This document shows positions 1 to 9,257 of a stretch of DNA of 41,318 nt, in pieces; the first letter of the stretch is position 1; each line of letters begins with the position of its first letter. Location: NCBI RefSeq assembly GCF_018524365.1, contig NZ_JAEKFT010000036.1, forward strand, positions 1 through 41,318, given 5' to 3'. A program made the translations under genes and the position numbers. A model generated the notes under the pieces. The model was not told the origin of the DNA and did no database searches. It worked only from the letters and a program-made list of their open reading frames with translations. This DNA is from Denitromonas iodatirespirans (GTDB taxonomy: Bacteria > Pseudomonadota > Gammaproteobacteria > Burkholderiales > Rhodocyclaceae).

Positions 1-229
1 GCACCAGGGCCGAGCGGCCCGCGCGGCTGCCGTCGGAGAGCGTGCTGTGCAGCGTGACCGTCTGGCCGAGCAGGGCTTTGAGTTCGATGAAGGCGTCGGT
101 CGAGAGCAGATCGACCACCAGCTCGAAACCCGCCGAGAGCGCCTCAGTCCCCCACCACGCTTCGACCGGCAAATCGAACGGCGCGTCGCGCCAGGTGAGC
201 GCGAACAGGCGGGTGTCGGAGGTGAACAT
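1..229 (-). CDS. VgrG-like type VI secretion spike protein, N-terminal fragment
   Basis: Only the first 76 codons lie in the window; the gene runs off the left edge. The reverse-strand translation starts MFTSDTRLFALTW and continues with a segment of the type 'F-LVVDLLS-D-FIELKALLGQ-VTLHS', which is the pattern found at the N-terminus of VgrG/TssI (phage gpD-like) proteins, where a hydrophobic half-barrel introduces the 'LLGQ' strand. VgrG trimers form the puncturing tip of the type VI secretion apparatus and often carry effectors. The ATG at 229 has an AAGG sequence about eight bases upstream. Nothing else of a T6SS is visible here, so this may be an orphan vgrG or the end of a cluster to the left. 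The call rests on a short fragment. Confidence 0.6.
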   Translation of the reverse strand, partial: MFTSDTRLFALTWRDAPFDLPVEAWWGTEALSAGFELVVDLLSTDAFIELKALLGQTVTLHSTLSDGSRAGRSALV

Positions 230-337
230 GGGGGTGCCTTGCAGCCGGAAGAGGCAGCCATTTTACATACGACAATGACATTTGCAATAACACGGTTGCA
301 GGGCTTGTACTTTCCTTCACTACGCCCCGGGCTCGCC

Positions 338-1153
338 CTAGAACATCGCGCTGATCTCGTCGAAACCGACGGCCTCGTCGGCAAACGTGAAGCTGCCGTG
401 GGCGCGCATTTCGCGCGCCGCACGCAGGAAGGCGCCGAGCGCGGCGCGCGACAGGGCGCTGCCCACGCTGACACGCTTGACCCCCAGCGCCGACAGCTCG
501 GCCAGGGTCAGCCGGACGCCTTGCAGCCCCATCACCACGTTCACCGGCCGATCGACGGCGCGCACGACGGCGGCGATCTCGTCCCGACTCGTCAGCCCCG
601 GCGCGTAGAGCACGTCGGCGCCTGCCGCCTGGTAGGCCTGCAGGCGGGCGATGGTGTCGTCCAGATCGGGCCGGCCGACGAGGTAGTTCTCGGCGCGGGC
701 AGTGAGCATGAACGGGAAGGGCAGCGCCCGCACCACCTCGGCCGCCGCGCGGATGCGCTCGACCGCCTGCGGCAGGGCATAGAGCGGCGCCTCGGGACGG
801 CCGGTGGCGTCCTCGATCGAGGCGCCGACCAGCCCTGCCGCCACCGCCTGGCGCAGCGTCTCGGCGACAGTGGCCGGGTCGTCGCCGAAGCCGTTTTCCA
901 GGTCGGCGCTGACCGGCAGCTCGGTGGCCGCGACGAGGGTGCGCACATGCGCCATCATCGCCTCGCGCCCGATGGTGCTGTCGCGCTGGCCGACCGAGAA
1001 GGCGTAGCCGGCGCTGGTGGTCGCCAGCGCCGCAAAGCCCAGATGCGCCAGCAGCCGCGCCGTGCCGACATCCCACGGGTTGGGGATGATGAAGGCGCCC
1101 TCGCCCTGGTGCAGCGCGCGAAAGGCGCGCCCTTTGTCTTCCTGTGTCGTCAT
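338..1153 (-). CDS. isocitrate lyase/PEP mutase family protein
   Basis: 271 residues, the usual size for the single-domain PEP mutase/isocitrate lyase superfamily (TIM-barrel enzymes that make or break C-C or C-P bonds of 2-oxo acids). Family marks seen: the substrate-entry segment 'IPNPWDVGTARLL' near residue 23, the metal-binding stretch 'SADLENGFGDDP' around 82-93 (Asp84, Glu86), and 'ASIEDATG' near 111-118. The catalytic cysteine loop KKCGH of true isocitrate lyase is absent, so it is not a glyoxylate-cycle lyase. Related proteins are annotated as oxaloacetate decarboxylase, carboxyphosphonoenolpyruvate mutase or 2-methylisocitrate lyase-like; the substrate cannot be told from sequence. 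It may be co-transcribed with the lipoprotein gene 28 bases upstream. Confidence 0.85.
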   Translation of the reverse strand: MTTQEDKGRAFRALHQGEGAFIIPNPWDVGTARLLAHLGFAALATTSAGYAFSVGQRDSTIGREAMMAHVRTLVAATELPVSADLENGFGDDPATVAETLRQAVAAGLVGASIEDATGRPEAPLYALPQAVERIRAAAEVVRALPFPFMLTARAENYLVGRPDLDDTIARLQAYQAAGADVLYAPGLTSRDEIAAVVRAVDRPVNVVMGLQGVRLTLAELSALGVKRVSVGSALSRAALGAFLRAAREMRAHGSFTFADEAVGFDEISAMF

Positions 1154-1181
1154 CCTGGTGCTCCGGTTGTGTGCGGATGGG

Positions 1182-1628
1182 TTATTCCCAGTGCAGCTCG
1201 CGCAGCCGCCAGTCGCTGCCCTCGCGCACCCACAGACCGCGCACCCGGTAGTGGCGGCCGGCCTCGGGGATCAGCCCGTCGGCACCGGTGAGCAGCACCG
1301 AGGCGTCCGACCAGGCCTGGTCGTCGGCATGGGCCAGCGGCTCGACCGTCACGCCGGTGACGACGACGCCGATGTGCTTGTAGCGCAGGAAATAGCCGGC
1401 CAGCAGGCGCTGCACGCCGGCCTTGTCGAGGCGGCCGGGGTCATCGGCGGGGCCGCCGCGGAAGGCCTCGGCCAGTTCGGCGCGCACCGCGGCGTTCTGA
1501 TGCGCCGCAATGCCCTGCTCGATGCGGCCGACAGCCTCGCGGATGGCCTGCTCGGGGGGCGTGCGGCTGCATGCCGCGAGAGCAAGCGACAACAGGATGG
1601 CGGCCAGGGGGGCGATGAAGCGGGGCAT
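1182..1628 (-). CDS. small lipoprotein of unknown function
   Basis: 148 residues beginning with a lipoprotein signal peptide: a basic start, a hydrophobic stretch and the lipobox LALAAC, with Cys20 as the lipidated residue. The mature part is short: a helix with 'IREAVGRIEQGIAAHQNAAVRAELAEAF', then strands ending in 'HYRVRGLWVREGSDWRLRELHWE'. That ending resembles NTF2-like or SnoaL-like folds, in which the last strands carry a conserved tryptophan pattern. No catalytic motif is evident. It lies just upstream of, and in the same direction as, the PEP mutase-like gene, and diverges from the cytochrome operon beginning at 1881. Function unknown. Confidence 0.75.
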   Translation of the reverse strand: MPRFIAPLAAILLSLALAACSRTPPEQAIREAVGRIEQGIAAHQNAAVRAELAEAFRGGPADDPGRLDKAGVQRLLAGYFLRYKHIGVVVTGVTVEPLAHADDQAWSDASVLLTGADGLIPEAGRHYRVRGLWVREGSDWRLRELHWE

Positions 1629-1880
1629 GGCGACTCCGGTCTGTGCGGCAATCGATCATACGGCGCGGCAGCACGCCTGTCTTGTAATCGAGATATAGGG
1701 TGCTACACCAGTAAACAGAGCCAAAAAAATATGACGATGGCGCGCGCAAGACCGATCCACCGCGCCATCCCCCGGATCGGAGCCCCTTTACCCCGAACGT
1801 TTTCGGGGGTTGCGCCAAAGCGCCTTGTCGAGCGCTTGCACCTCGGGCCGGTCAATCCCCCGCATTGCGGAGAGCCCTTC

Positions 1881-4403
1881 ATGGTCCGCCTGTTCCTGCT
1901 TGCCATCGCCCTGACCGTCACACTCCCCTCACCCCGCCCGGCCCATGCGGCGGACACGACCGCCAAGGTCCACGAACAGGACATCCCCTACGTTGAGGCC
2001 TGTGCGCGCGAGGGGCTCAACGCCTCCGAATGCGCCGGGCGGCTGATCTGGTTCAAGGCCACGGCCGGCAACGACCGTTTCCACACCTATGTGTTCCAGC
2101 AGCGCGTCGGGGTACTGATCGACTGGTTCCGGGTGCTGCGCTCCGATGAGCGGGGCGACCGCTTCCGCGCCTGGGGCGGGATCAACGATCCGAGCTGCTG
2201 TACGCCGGGCGAGGCCAACTGCCCGGCCAAGTCGCTGGACGAGACCTACGGCCTCGACTGGTGTCCCGGCGACGAGGAGCTGCTCAAGTATGTCGGCAAG
2301 GACGGCTACCGCGACCCGGCCTGCGATTTTCGCGATGCGCCGCTGGCCGAGGGCGATGTGCACGGGCCCCAGGACCAGCGCCAGAGCGCCTGCGACCTGA
2401 AGTTCGGCACCTCGACCGGCATGCTCGGCGTGCGCAAGTTTCCCAACCCGCGCTTCAATCTTGAGCAGTGGGTCAAACTCAACGGCCGTGCCGGCAGCTG
2501 GGAAGGCTACAACGGCAAGATTCCGGCCGCCGCCGGCTCGGAGGAGCCGGCCAAGAGCCGCCTGCTCGACGGCTCGGTCGAGCCGCCCTACCTGATCGGC
2601 ACTGCCTGCGGCTCCTGCCACATCTCCTTCGATCCGCTCAACCCGCCGGCCGACCCGGCCAACCCGAAGTGGGAAAACATCAAGGGCCTGCTGGGCAACC
2701 AGTACTCGCGCATGTCCGAGATCATGGTCTCGGGCATGGCCACCAACACGCTCGAATGGCAGATGTTCGCCCACGCCCGGCCGGGCACCACCGACACCTC
2801 GGCGATCCCCAACGACCAGGTGAACAATCCCGGCACCATGAACGCACTGATCAACATCCCGCAGCGCCCGGTGTTCGCCGGTGAGAAGGTGCTCAAGTGG
2901 CGCAAGGTGGCCAGTTGCGAGGGCAAGACGGCGCCGACCTGCTGGTGCGAGCCGGGGCGTGACAACAAGTGCTGGGAGAAGTCGCTCAAGGAGGAGACCG
3001 TGCATCACATCCTCAAGGGCGGCGAGGACTCGATCGGCGCGCTGGAGGCCATCCAGCGGGTGTACTTCAACATCGGCTCCTGCTCCGAGCAGTGCTGGGT
3101 CAACCACCTCACCGACCTGCGCGTGGCCGACCCGCAACAGCGCGGCTTCGGCCAGACGCCCTTCAACATTGGCCAATGCCGACGCGACTGCCCCAACTTC
3201 CGCGCCATCGAAGACCGCCTGGTGAACGTGCTCGACTTCTTCATGTCGGCCGAGGCGCGTGCCACCGACCTGCGCGAGGCGCGCGAGAACCAGCGCCGCG
3301 CGGCCGACCCGGCGGCCACCTACGCCCTGCAGGACCTGATCGCCGACCTTGAAAAAGAGTTCGGCGAGGGCGCCGTGGCCCGCGGCCAGAAGGTGTTTGC
3401 CAACACCTGCGCGCGCTGCCACTCCAGCCAGCCCGAGGCAGCGGCCGGCCAGTTCGACGCGCTCGACTTTCACAAGGTCGACGCCAAGAGCGGCCTGCGC
3501 GCCGACTGGCTGGGCAACGATGCGCCCACCTTGGTGTCCGAGGTCGGCACCTTCCGCTGCCGCGCCCTGCACTCCAACCACATGACCGGCAAGATCTGGC
3601 AGGAATATGGCTCGGAGACCCTGCGCGCCCAGCCACCCGACCCCAACCTCAAGGAGCCGGCCGACGGCGGGCGCAGCTACTACCGCAACATCTCGCTGCT
3701 CAACCTGTGGGCGCACGCCCCCTTCATGCACAACAACGCGGTCGGCCCCGAGCTGTGCGGCCAGCCCGAGAACAAGGCCAACGCCTTCTACGCCATGCGC
3801 CCGCGCTATGTGGATGGCAAGGACCTGTCGCTGCTGCCGCCGGAGCAACAACCGGCCTGCTGGGCCTACGACCCCAGCGTCGAGGGCCGCTTCGCGCTCT
3901 ACAAGGCGAGCATGGACGCGCTGCTCCACCCCGACCAGCGCATGCCCAAGGTGACCCTGCTCAACGAGGACGTGACCCTGCGCGTCGGCCCGCGGCTGTG
4001 GGACGGCACCGACAAGGAAAAGCTGGTCGGCTTCTCGCTCACCATCCCGGCCAACATCGACGGGCGCGGCGTCAATGCCGGCACGGTGGGCAACTTCCAG
4101 CACAAGACCTTCGTGGTCGACCTGGTGCAGGCCAAGTTCAAGCCCGACGAGGTCGAGGCGCGGCTGGTCAAGCAATGGGGGCCCGAGGAGGGCAAGCGCA
4201 TCCTGGCCGACCTGAAAGGCATCACCGAGGAGGTCACCAGCCAACCCAACGGCCTGATCGAGGCGCTCAAGAAGCGGCCCTACCTGGTCAAGCAGATCTA
4301 CAGCTCCTGCTTCGCCGAGATCGAGAACGCCGGTCACCGCTTCGGCGAGGACCTGTCCGACGACGACAAGAAGGCGCTCACCGCCTTCCTGGCCACCCTG
4401 TAA
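1881..4403 (+). CDS. large periplasmic di-haem c protein, RoxA/MauG-like
   Basis: 840 residues. The open frame extends far upstream, but the start at 1881 is chosen because it has GGAGAG six bases before it and begins a clean Sec signal peptide ending PAHAAD. Two haem-c motifs are seen: CGSCH at residues 243-247 and CARCH at 510-514. After the second comes 'LWAHAPFMHNNAVGPELCG' (His617), which matches the 'W-R-P-LHNGSVP' segment of di-haem peroxidase/MauG/rubber-oxygenase (RoxA) type proteins and recurs in the paralogues at 7291 and 9384. The spacing of the two haems and the 'NPGTMNALIN' segment recall RoxA-like proteins, although this one is longer and has an extra cysteine-rich N-terminal region (NDPSCCTPGEANC). 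An oxygenase or oxidase role is an inference; a pure electron carrier is possible. First gene of a five-gene operon. Confidence 0.72.
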   Translation: MVRLFLLAIALTVTLPSPRPAHAADTTAKVHEQDIPYVEACAREGLNASECAGRLIWFKATAGNDRFHTYVFQQRVGVLIDWFRVLRSDERGDRFRAWGGINDPSCCTPGEANCPAKSLDETYGLDWCPGDEELLKYVGKDGYRDPACDFRDAPLAEGDVHGPQDQRQSACDLKFGTSTGMLGVRKFPNPRFNLEQWVKLNGRAGSWEGYNGKIPAAAGSEEPAKSRLLDGSVEPPYLIGTACGSCHISFDPLNPPADPANPKWENIKGLLGNQYSRMSEIMVSGMATNTLEWQMFAHARPGTTDTSAIPNDQVNNPGTMNALINIPQRPVFAGEKVLKWRKVASCEGKTAPTCWCEPGRDNKCWEKSLKEETVHHILKGGEDSIGALEAIQRVYFNIGSCSEQCWVNHLTDLRVADPQQRGFGQTPFNIGQCRRDCPNFRAIEDRLVNVLDFFMSAEARATDLREARENQRRAADPAATYALQDLIADLEKEFGEGAVARGQKVFANTCARCHSSQPEAAAGQFDALDFHKVDAKSGLRADWLGNDAPTLVSEVGTFRCRALHSNHMTGKIWQEYGSETLRAQPPDPNLKEPADGGRSYYRNISLLNLWAHAPFMHNNAVGPELCGQPENKANAFYAMRPRYVDGKDLSLLPPEQQPACWAYDPSVEGRFALYKASMDALLHPDQRMPKVTLLNEDVTLRVGPRLWDGTDKEKLVGFSLTIPANIDGRGVNAGTVGNFQHKTFVVDLVQAKFKPDEVEARLVKQWGPEEGKRILADLKGITEEVTSQPNGLIEALKKRPYLVKQIYSSCFAEIENAGHRFGEDLSDDDKKALTAFLATL

Positions 4404-4418
4404 GCGAGGAGGACTGCC

Positions 4419-5321
4419 ATGACACTGCATCGCACCGCCCGCCTCCTCGCCACGGCCGCCGCCGTCACCCTGCTCGCCGCCTGCGGCGCCAAGGAAGACA
4501 AGAACCCGCCGGACATCCCCTTCGCCCCCTGGGGCGAAGCGCACAACGCCAAGCCCGACTTCGCCGAGCTGGAGGCCCAGCACCCGCTGTCGGTCGAGGA
4601 TCTGTACAAGATCACCCCCAAGAACCTCGCCCTGCTCGACCAGGAACAGGTCGACCAGATCTACGCGCGGCTGTCCGCCGGGCCGATCCCCGAGGGCCCC
4701 TTCGAGGGCGACCTGTTCTTTCCCAAGGGCGGCAGCGGCAAGCTGCGCCTGTCGGAGATCGCCGGCGGCGGGCTCAAGGGCCTGCTGGTGAATGTGGCCG
4801 GCAAGAAGCTCGACCTGATGGGCGAGATCCTGTGGAAGGGCAAGGTCTTCTACCGGGACGAGCGCCTGCTGCGCAACCGCATCGAAGACCTGGGCCCGCT
4901 CAAGACCGTGGGGCTGGTCGAAGAAGGCAATGACAATCCGCTGACGAAAATCACCGTCGATGGCAAGGACCAGTGGCTGCTCTTCCCCGCGCGGCTCTAC
5001 TGCGGCCAGAGCCTGCTCGACGGGCGACGCGAATCGATCATCATCGACTACGCCTTCACCGACCAGCTGCCCGGCTACCGCCGCATGCCCGACATGATGG
5101 CCGGGCGCGACGGCTTCGCCATCCGCGACGAGATCCGCATGGTGCGCCCCGGCCTCTACCTCGGCCGCGCCTACATCGACCGCAGCTTCGTGGTGAACTT
5201 CGTGCTCTACAACAAGGCCATCGACGAGGCCGGCAAGGCCGACTACCTGAAAACCGGCAAGACGGCGGAAGACTGCTGGACCGGCACCCAGCAGCGCAAA
5301 CTCGTCGCCGCGGCGCAATGA
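4419..5321 (+). CDS. lipoprotein of the cytochrome operon
   Basis: 300 residues with a lipoprotein signal peptide (hydrophobic run, then LLAACGAK; Cys22 would be lipidated). A strong ribosome site, GAGGAGG, precedes the ATG, and the gene follows the large cytochrome after 15 bases. The mature part has no haem motif and no recognised domain. It contains 'GPFEGDLFFPKGGSGKLRLSEI' and a C-terminal part 'YRRMPDMMAGRDGFAIRDEIRMVRPGLYLGRAYIDRSFVVNFVLYN', which suggests a beta-rich substrate- or lipid-binding fold. The 'RDEIRMVRPGLYLGRAYI' segment is the kind seen in periplasmic proteins with a lipocalin-like barrel, but I cannot assign a family. Co-transcription with four haem proteins suggests a subunit, docking or assembly role. 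Confidence 0.75.
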   Translation: MTLHRTARLLATAAAVTLLAACGAKEDKNPPDIPFAPWGEAHNAKPDFAELEAQHPLSVEDLYKITPKNLALLDQEQVDQIYARLSAGPIPEGPFEGDLFFPKGGSGKLRLSEIAGGGLKGLLVNVAGKKLDLMGEILWKGKVFYRDERLLRNRIEDLGPLKTVGLVEEGNDNPLTKITVDGKDQWLLFPARLYCGQSLLDGRRESIIIDYAFTDQLPGYRRMPDMMAGRDGFAIRDEIRMVRPGLYLGRAYIDRSFVVNFVLYNKAIDEAGKADYLKTGKTAEDCWTGTQQRKLVAAAQ

Positions 5322-5331
5322 GGCCGCGCCC

Positions 5332-7278
5332 ATGCGCAGCCTCTGGCGCCGCCTCGGCCAGTGCGTGTTCGCCGCCTGCCTGGCGCTGCCGGGCAGCGCG
5401 GCGGCCGAGCCGCCCGCCTCGCTGTTCGCGCACGTGATGACACCGCCGGGCCACACGCAAGCGCAGATCCCTTTCCCCCTCGGCGCACTGCTGGCGCAGA
5501 TCCGCCCGCTGCTCGAAAGCGACGGGCCGGACCCCATGCCCCTGGTGCTGATCCCGCTTGGCCGCTCGCTGCAGCGCCACACCGCCGGCGCGGCGCACTA
5601 TTTCGAAGCGCCGCGCGTGGTGGTCGCCGTCACCGGCGAGCCGGCCGGCACCGACCGCCCGCTGCTGCGCGACCGGCTCTACATCGGCTACCACGAAGCG
5701 GCCGGCGTGCTCGAAGTGATCAGCTACAACGAAGGCGCCGGGCGCTTCGACTTCGAGATCGTCGACGACTACCGCGCAGGCGCCACCCCGCGCCTGCGCG
5801 CCGGCAACCGCGGCCTGTGCCTGGCCTGCCACCAGAACGCGGCGCCCATCTTCTCGCGCCAGAGCTGGGACGAAACCAGCGCCAATCCGGCCATTCGCCG
5901 CCTGCTGGCGGCCGCGGGCGGCGACTTCTACGGCCTGCCCTGGCGCCACGGGGTAGACGTGGCCAACGCCATCGACGACGCCACCGACCGTGCCAACCGG
6001 CTGTCGCTGGCCCAGACCGTGTGGCAGCACGGCTGTGCCAGCGCCGAGCCGAGCGCCGCCGTGAACTGCCGCGCCCGCCTGCTATCGCGCGCCCTGCTGG
6101 CCCGCCTGAGCGGCACCGCCGCCCCCGGCCTGCTCGCCGACGATCCGGCGCTGGCCCCGCTCGCCGCCCACTGGGCGCAGCACTGGCCCGAGGGCCTGCC
6201 CCTGCCCGACCCCGACATCCCCAACCGCCAGCCCTTCGCCGCCACCCTGCCATGGCAGGCCCTGCCCACCGACCCGGCCGCGCTGCGCCGCCTCGCCGAT
6301 GTGGCCGAGCGCTTCGACCCGCTCGCCCTGCGCGCGCCGCTCGAACACTGGCGGGGCGACGACCCGGCCACCCTGAGCCACGTGGTGCACGCCGTCGGCC
6401 AGTTCTTCGCCGATGCAGACATCGCCGCACTCGACCAGCGGCTGCGCACCGCGCCGACGCCGAGCACCGAGACGCTCACGCTCGCATGCACACGCCGCAC
6501 ACGCCCCGGGCGCGAAGACCTCGACTGCCACCACGCCAGCGGCATCGCGCTCAGCGCCCGGCGCACCGACACCCGCCTGTGGCTCGACCAGCTCAGCCTG
6601 GGCAGCGGCCGTGCCCATGCCGGCCTGCGCTTCGAACGCGCCGCCAGCGGCCGCTTCGTGCCGAGCGGGCCGGCGCCACGCACCGCCGAGGGCGCCGCGC
6701 TGGTGGCGGTGGCCATCACCCCGGACAGCGTCTCGCTCCAGCTGGCCGACGACCTCGCCCCGCTGCGCGCGCATATCGAGCGCCTCGCCGCCGACACCCT
6801 GGCCGGGCGCAGCGATGCGCTGGCCGATGCGCCGCTGCGCCGCGCCACGGTGCTCGCCGCGCTGCTGCCGATGCCGCCCGAGCGCACGCAACCGGTGGTA
6901 CCCAGGATCGCCGAGCGCAGCGGCGTCGACGACCCGGAGCTCGCGCCCTTCTATCGCCACTGCGGGTTGTGCCACAACAGCACCGAGGCCTTTCCGCCCG
7001 GCTTCCTGCATGGCGACCGCGACACCGTGCGCGCGCGCATCGACACCTGCGCCCCGCGCATGGCCCGCCGCCTGGCGATGTGGGCGGCGCCGGCCGGCGC
7101 GCGCGAGAAAACGCCGATGCCGCCGCCGGCCTCGTCCCAGGCCGGCGACATCCGCCACAGCGGCGACCTGGCCTCGATGCAGCAGTGGCTGGCCACCCGC
7201 CTGCAAGCGAGCGGCCACGCACCGAGCCGCCTCGCCGCCCAGCCCTATGCCGACCTGCCCGACTGTGCGGTCTTTTAG
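5332..7278 (+). CDS. periplasmic protein with two c-type haem motifs
   Basis: 648 residues with a Sec signal peptide (LRR-type basic start, then AACLALPGSAAAEP). Two CXXCH motifs are far apart: CLACH at 163-167, within 'GLCLACHQNAAPIFSRQSWDE', and CGLCH at 544-548, within 'YRHCGLCHNSTEAFPPGF'. The 380 residues between them contain no further haem site. I do not recognise a named family; the 'CLACHQNAAPIF' context is a conserved-looking signature in unannotated proteobacterial proteins. It starts 10 bases after the lipoprotein gene and ends 12 bases before the next cytochrome, so it belongs to the same operon. A role in periplasmic redox chemistry with the RoxA-like proteins is inferred. The ribosome site is weak, which may mean translational coupling. 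Confidence 0.75.
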   Translation: MRSLWRRLGQCVFAACLALPGSAAAEPPASLFAHVMTPPGHTQAQIPFPLGALLAQIRPLLESDGPDPMPLVLIPLGRSLQRHTAGAAHYFEAPRVVVAVTGEPAGTDRPLLRDRLYIGYHEAAGVLEVISYNEGAGRFDFEIVDDYRAGATPRLRAGNRGLCLACHQNAAPIFSRQSWDETSANPAIRRLLAAAGGDFYGLPWRHGVDVANAIDDATDRANRLSLAQTVWQHGCASAEPSAAVNCRARLLSRALLARLSGTAAPGLLADDPALAPLAAHWAQHWPEGLPLPDPDIPNRQPFAATLPWQALPTDPAALRRLADVAERFDPLALRAPLEHWRGDDPATLSHVVHAVGQFFADADIAALDQRLRTAPTPSTETLTLACTRRTRPGREDLDCHHASGIALSARRTDTRLWLDQLSLGSGRAHAGLRFERAASGRFVPSGPAPRTAEGAALVAVAITPDSVSLQLADDLAPLRAHIERLAADTLAGRSDALADAPLRRATVLAALLPMPPERTQPVVPRIAERSGVDDPELAPFYRHCGLCHNSTEAFPPGFLHGDRDTVRARIDTCAPRMARRLAMWAAPAGAREKTPMPPPASSQAGDIRHSGDLASMQQWLATRLQASGHAPSRLAAQPYADLPDCAVF

Positions 7279-7290
7279 AGAGACGACGCC

Positions 7291-8787
7291 ATGTCCCCCA
7301 CGCCCCGAGAACCTTCCCACTGGCTGCTGCGCACCCTGCTGTGGCTGCCCTGGCTGCTGGCCCTCATCGCCGCCATCTACGCACTCGGCCGCTTCACCGC
7401 CGACATCCCGGTGGCCTATGCCGAGGCACCCATGCACTTCAAGTACGGCTCCACCGGCGGCGAGCGCGAATCGGGCTTCCCGTACTGGATCTGGCAGGCG
7501 CTGCCCAAGGTCTGCCCCGAGCACCTGCCCGGCGAGGGCTACCGCTCGATCGGCTTCACCTACGAGCCGGGCAAGGACCTGCCGGTCGGCGTCTCCAAGC
7601 GCTTCAACCTCGGCATCGACCGGGTCTTCCTCAACTGCGCCGCCTGCCATGTCAGCACCGTGCGCGACGCGCCCGGCGCCGCGCCGCGGGTGATCCTCGG
7701 CATGCCGGCGCACCGGCTCGACATCAAGGCCTTCGAAACCTTCTTCTTCAACTGCGCGGCCGGGCCGAAATTCCGCAGCGAGTTCATCGTGCCGCAGATC
7801 GAGGCCATGGCCGGCCGGCTCAGCCCGCTCGACCGCTACGTGGTGTATCCGGTGGCCATCGCCCTGATGCGCGAACGCCTGCTGATGCTGCGCGACCGCT
7901 TCGCCTTCGCCTTCGACCAGCCCGACTGGGGCCCCGGCCGGGTCGATACCTTCAACTCGGCCAAGGTGCTGTTCAACTTCCCGATGCACCAACTGCCCAA
8001 GAAAGAGCTGCTCGGCGCCTCGGACTTCCCCTCCATCTGGCTGCAGGGCCCGCGCATGAAGCGCGACGACGGCCAGCGCATGGAGCTGCACTGGGACGGC
8101 AACAACACCCGCACCGAAGAGCGCAACAAGAGCGCCGCCTTCGGCACCGGCACCACCCCCCCGACCATCGATCTGCGCGCCATCGGCCGCATCGAGCAAT
8201 GGCTGCTCGACCTCACCCCACCGCCCTGGCCCTATGCCATCGACAAGGAAAAGGCCGAGCGCGGCCGCGCGCTGTATGCCGAGACCTGCGCCGCCTGCCA
8301 TGGCGCCAGCGGGCGCGACTTCTCGGGCAAATATGTCGGCCATGTCACGCCGATACAGCATATCGCCACCGACCGCGCGCGGCTCGACTCCTACACCTAC
8401 ACCCTGGCGGTGAACCAGGGCACGCTCTACGCCGGCTACCCGCACCGCTTCCAGCATTTCCGCAAGACCTTCGGCTACGCCAACATGCCGCTCGACGGCC
8501 TGTGGCTGCGCGGCCCCTACCTGCACAACGGCTCGGTGCCCACCGTGCGCGACCTGCTCGAACCCGCCGACGCGCGCCCCGCCAGCTTCTACCGCGGCAA
8601 CGACGTCATCGACCGCAAGCGCCTCGGCTTTGTCTCGAACGTGGCCAGCGAACCCGACCGGCAATACTTCCTGTTCGACACCACCGCGCCCGGCAACGGC
8701 AACACCGGCCACGAAGGCGCCGCCTACGGCACCACGCTGGCGCCCGAGGACAAGGACGCCATCGTCGAATATCTCAAGACCTTCTGA
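7291..8787 (+). CDS. membrane-anchored di-haem cytochrome c, paralogue 1
   Basis: 498 residues. One transmembrane anchor at about residues 12-32 (LLWLPWLLALIAAIYAL) places the rest in the periplasm. Haem motifs: CAACH at 116-120 and CAACH at 333-337. Downstream of the second is 'DGLWLRGPYLHNGSVPTVRDL', the signature of di-haem peroxidase/MauG/RoxA-type proteins. The first domain opens with 'MHFKYGSTGGERESGFPYWIW', repeated almost exactly in the paralogue at 9384 ('MRFKYGSIGAEADAGIPYWIF'), and the second haem falls at residue 333 in both. The two genes are therefore a duplication within the operon. The likely role is electron transfer or peroxidase-like chemistry at the outer face of the inner membrane; the true substrate is unknown. 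Confidence 0.85.
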   Translation: MSPTPREPSHWLLRTLLWLPWLLALIAAIYALGRFTADIPVAYAEAPMHFKYGSTGGERESGFPYWIWQALPKVCPEHLPGEGYRSIGFTYEPGKDLPVGVSKRFNLGIDRVFLNCAACHVSTVRDAPGAAPRVILGMPAHRLDIKAFETFFFNCAAGPKFRSEFIVPQIEAMAGRLSPLDRYVVYPVAIALMRERLLMLRDRFAFAFDQPDWGPGRVDTFNSAKVLFNFPMHQLPKKELLGASDFPSIWLQGPRMKRDDGQRMELHWDGNNTRTEERNKSAAFGTGTTPPTIDLRAIGRIEQWLLDLTPPPWPYAIDKEKAERGRALYAETCAACHGASGRDFSGKYVGHVTPIQHIATDRARLDSYTYTLAVNQGTLYAGYPHRFQHFRKTFGYANMPLDGLWLRGPYLHNGSVPTVRDLLEPADARPASFYRGNDVIDRKRLGFVSNVASEPDRQYFLFDTTAPGNGNTGHEGAAYGTTLAPEDKDAIVEYLKTF

Positions 8788-9257
8788 GGCCCACGCATGA
8801 ACGCCCGCCCACAAACACGTCGCCCGGATGCAGCGCAGCGGAATCCGGGGACACCGCCCCACTCCGGCACCACCACCCCCGGCGTCGGGCCTTCGGCCCT
8901 CGGCCGGGCTACGCCGACCGAGGCCCACGCATGAACGCCCGCCCGAAAACACGTAGCCCGGATGCAGCGCAGCGAAATCCGGGGACACCGTCCCACCCCG
9001 GCACCACCGCCCCCGGCGTCGGGCCTTCGGCCCTCGGCCGGGCTACGCCGACCGAGGCCCACGCATGAACGCCCGCCCGCACAAACGTAGCCCGGATGCA
9101 GCGCAGCGGAATCCGGGGACATCGCCCCACTCCGGCACCACCGCCCCCCGCGTCGGGCCTTCGGCCCTCGGCCGGGCTACGCCGACCGAGGCCCACGCAT
9201 GAACGCCCGCCCAAAAACACGTAGCCCGGATGCAGCGCAGCGAAATCCGGGGACACC
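8786..9257. repeat. 134-bp tandem repeat array, three and a half copies
   Basis: Copies start at 8786, 8920, 9054 and 9188, an exact 134-base period; the fourth is truncated near 9257. Each copy has only a few differences from the others by eye. Every unit begins with the same bases that end and follow the cytochrome gene (GAGGCCCACGCATGAACG), so the first unit starts at the stop codon of that gene. Inside each unit is a short element bounded by GTAGCCCGG and CCGGGCTAC (for example 8953-9046), containing CCCGGATGCAGCGCAGCG and ATCCGGG. This is the REP-like palindrome family common in high-G+C proteobacteria. The frames inside are not believed to be genes. Confidence 0.92.

Noticed and set aside
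1929-5582. A 1217-codon open frame on the minus strand across the cytochrome operon
   Set aside because: It is the antisense shadow of strongly supported genes with haem motifs; long open frames on the other strand are expected at this G+C content.
6082-8988. A 968-codon minus-strand open frame
   Set aside because: Antisense to two cytochrome genes; composition is that of a shadow frame (Gly/Ala/Val-rich).
5361-9068. A 1235-codon plus-strand open frame
   Set aside because: It runs out of frame with the 648- and 498-residue proteins, is rich in Arg/Pro/Ala, and has no signal peptide or domain.
8786-9257. A possible CRISPR array
   Set aside because: The unit is 134 bases with no short repeat/spacer alternation, no cas genes, and the copies are contiguous without variable spacers.
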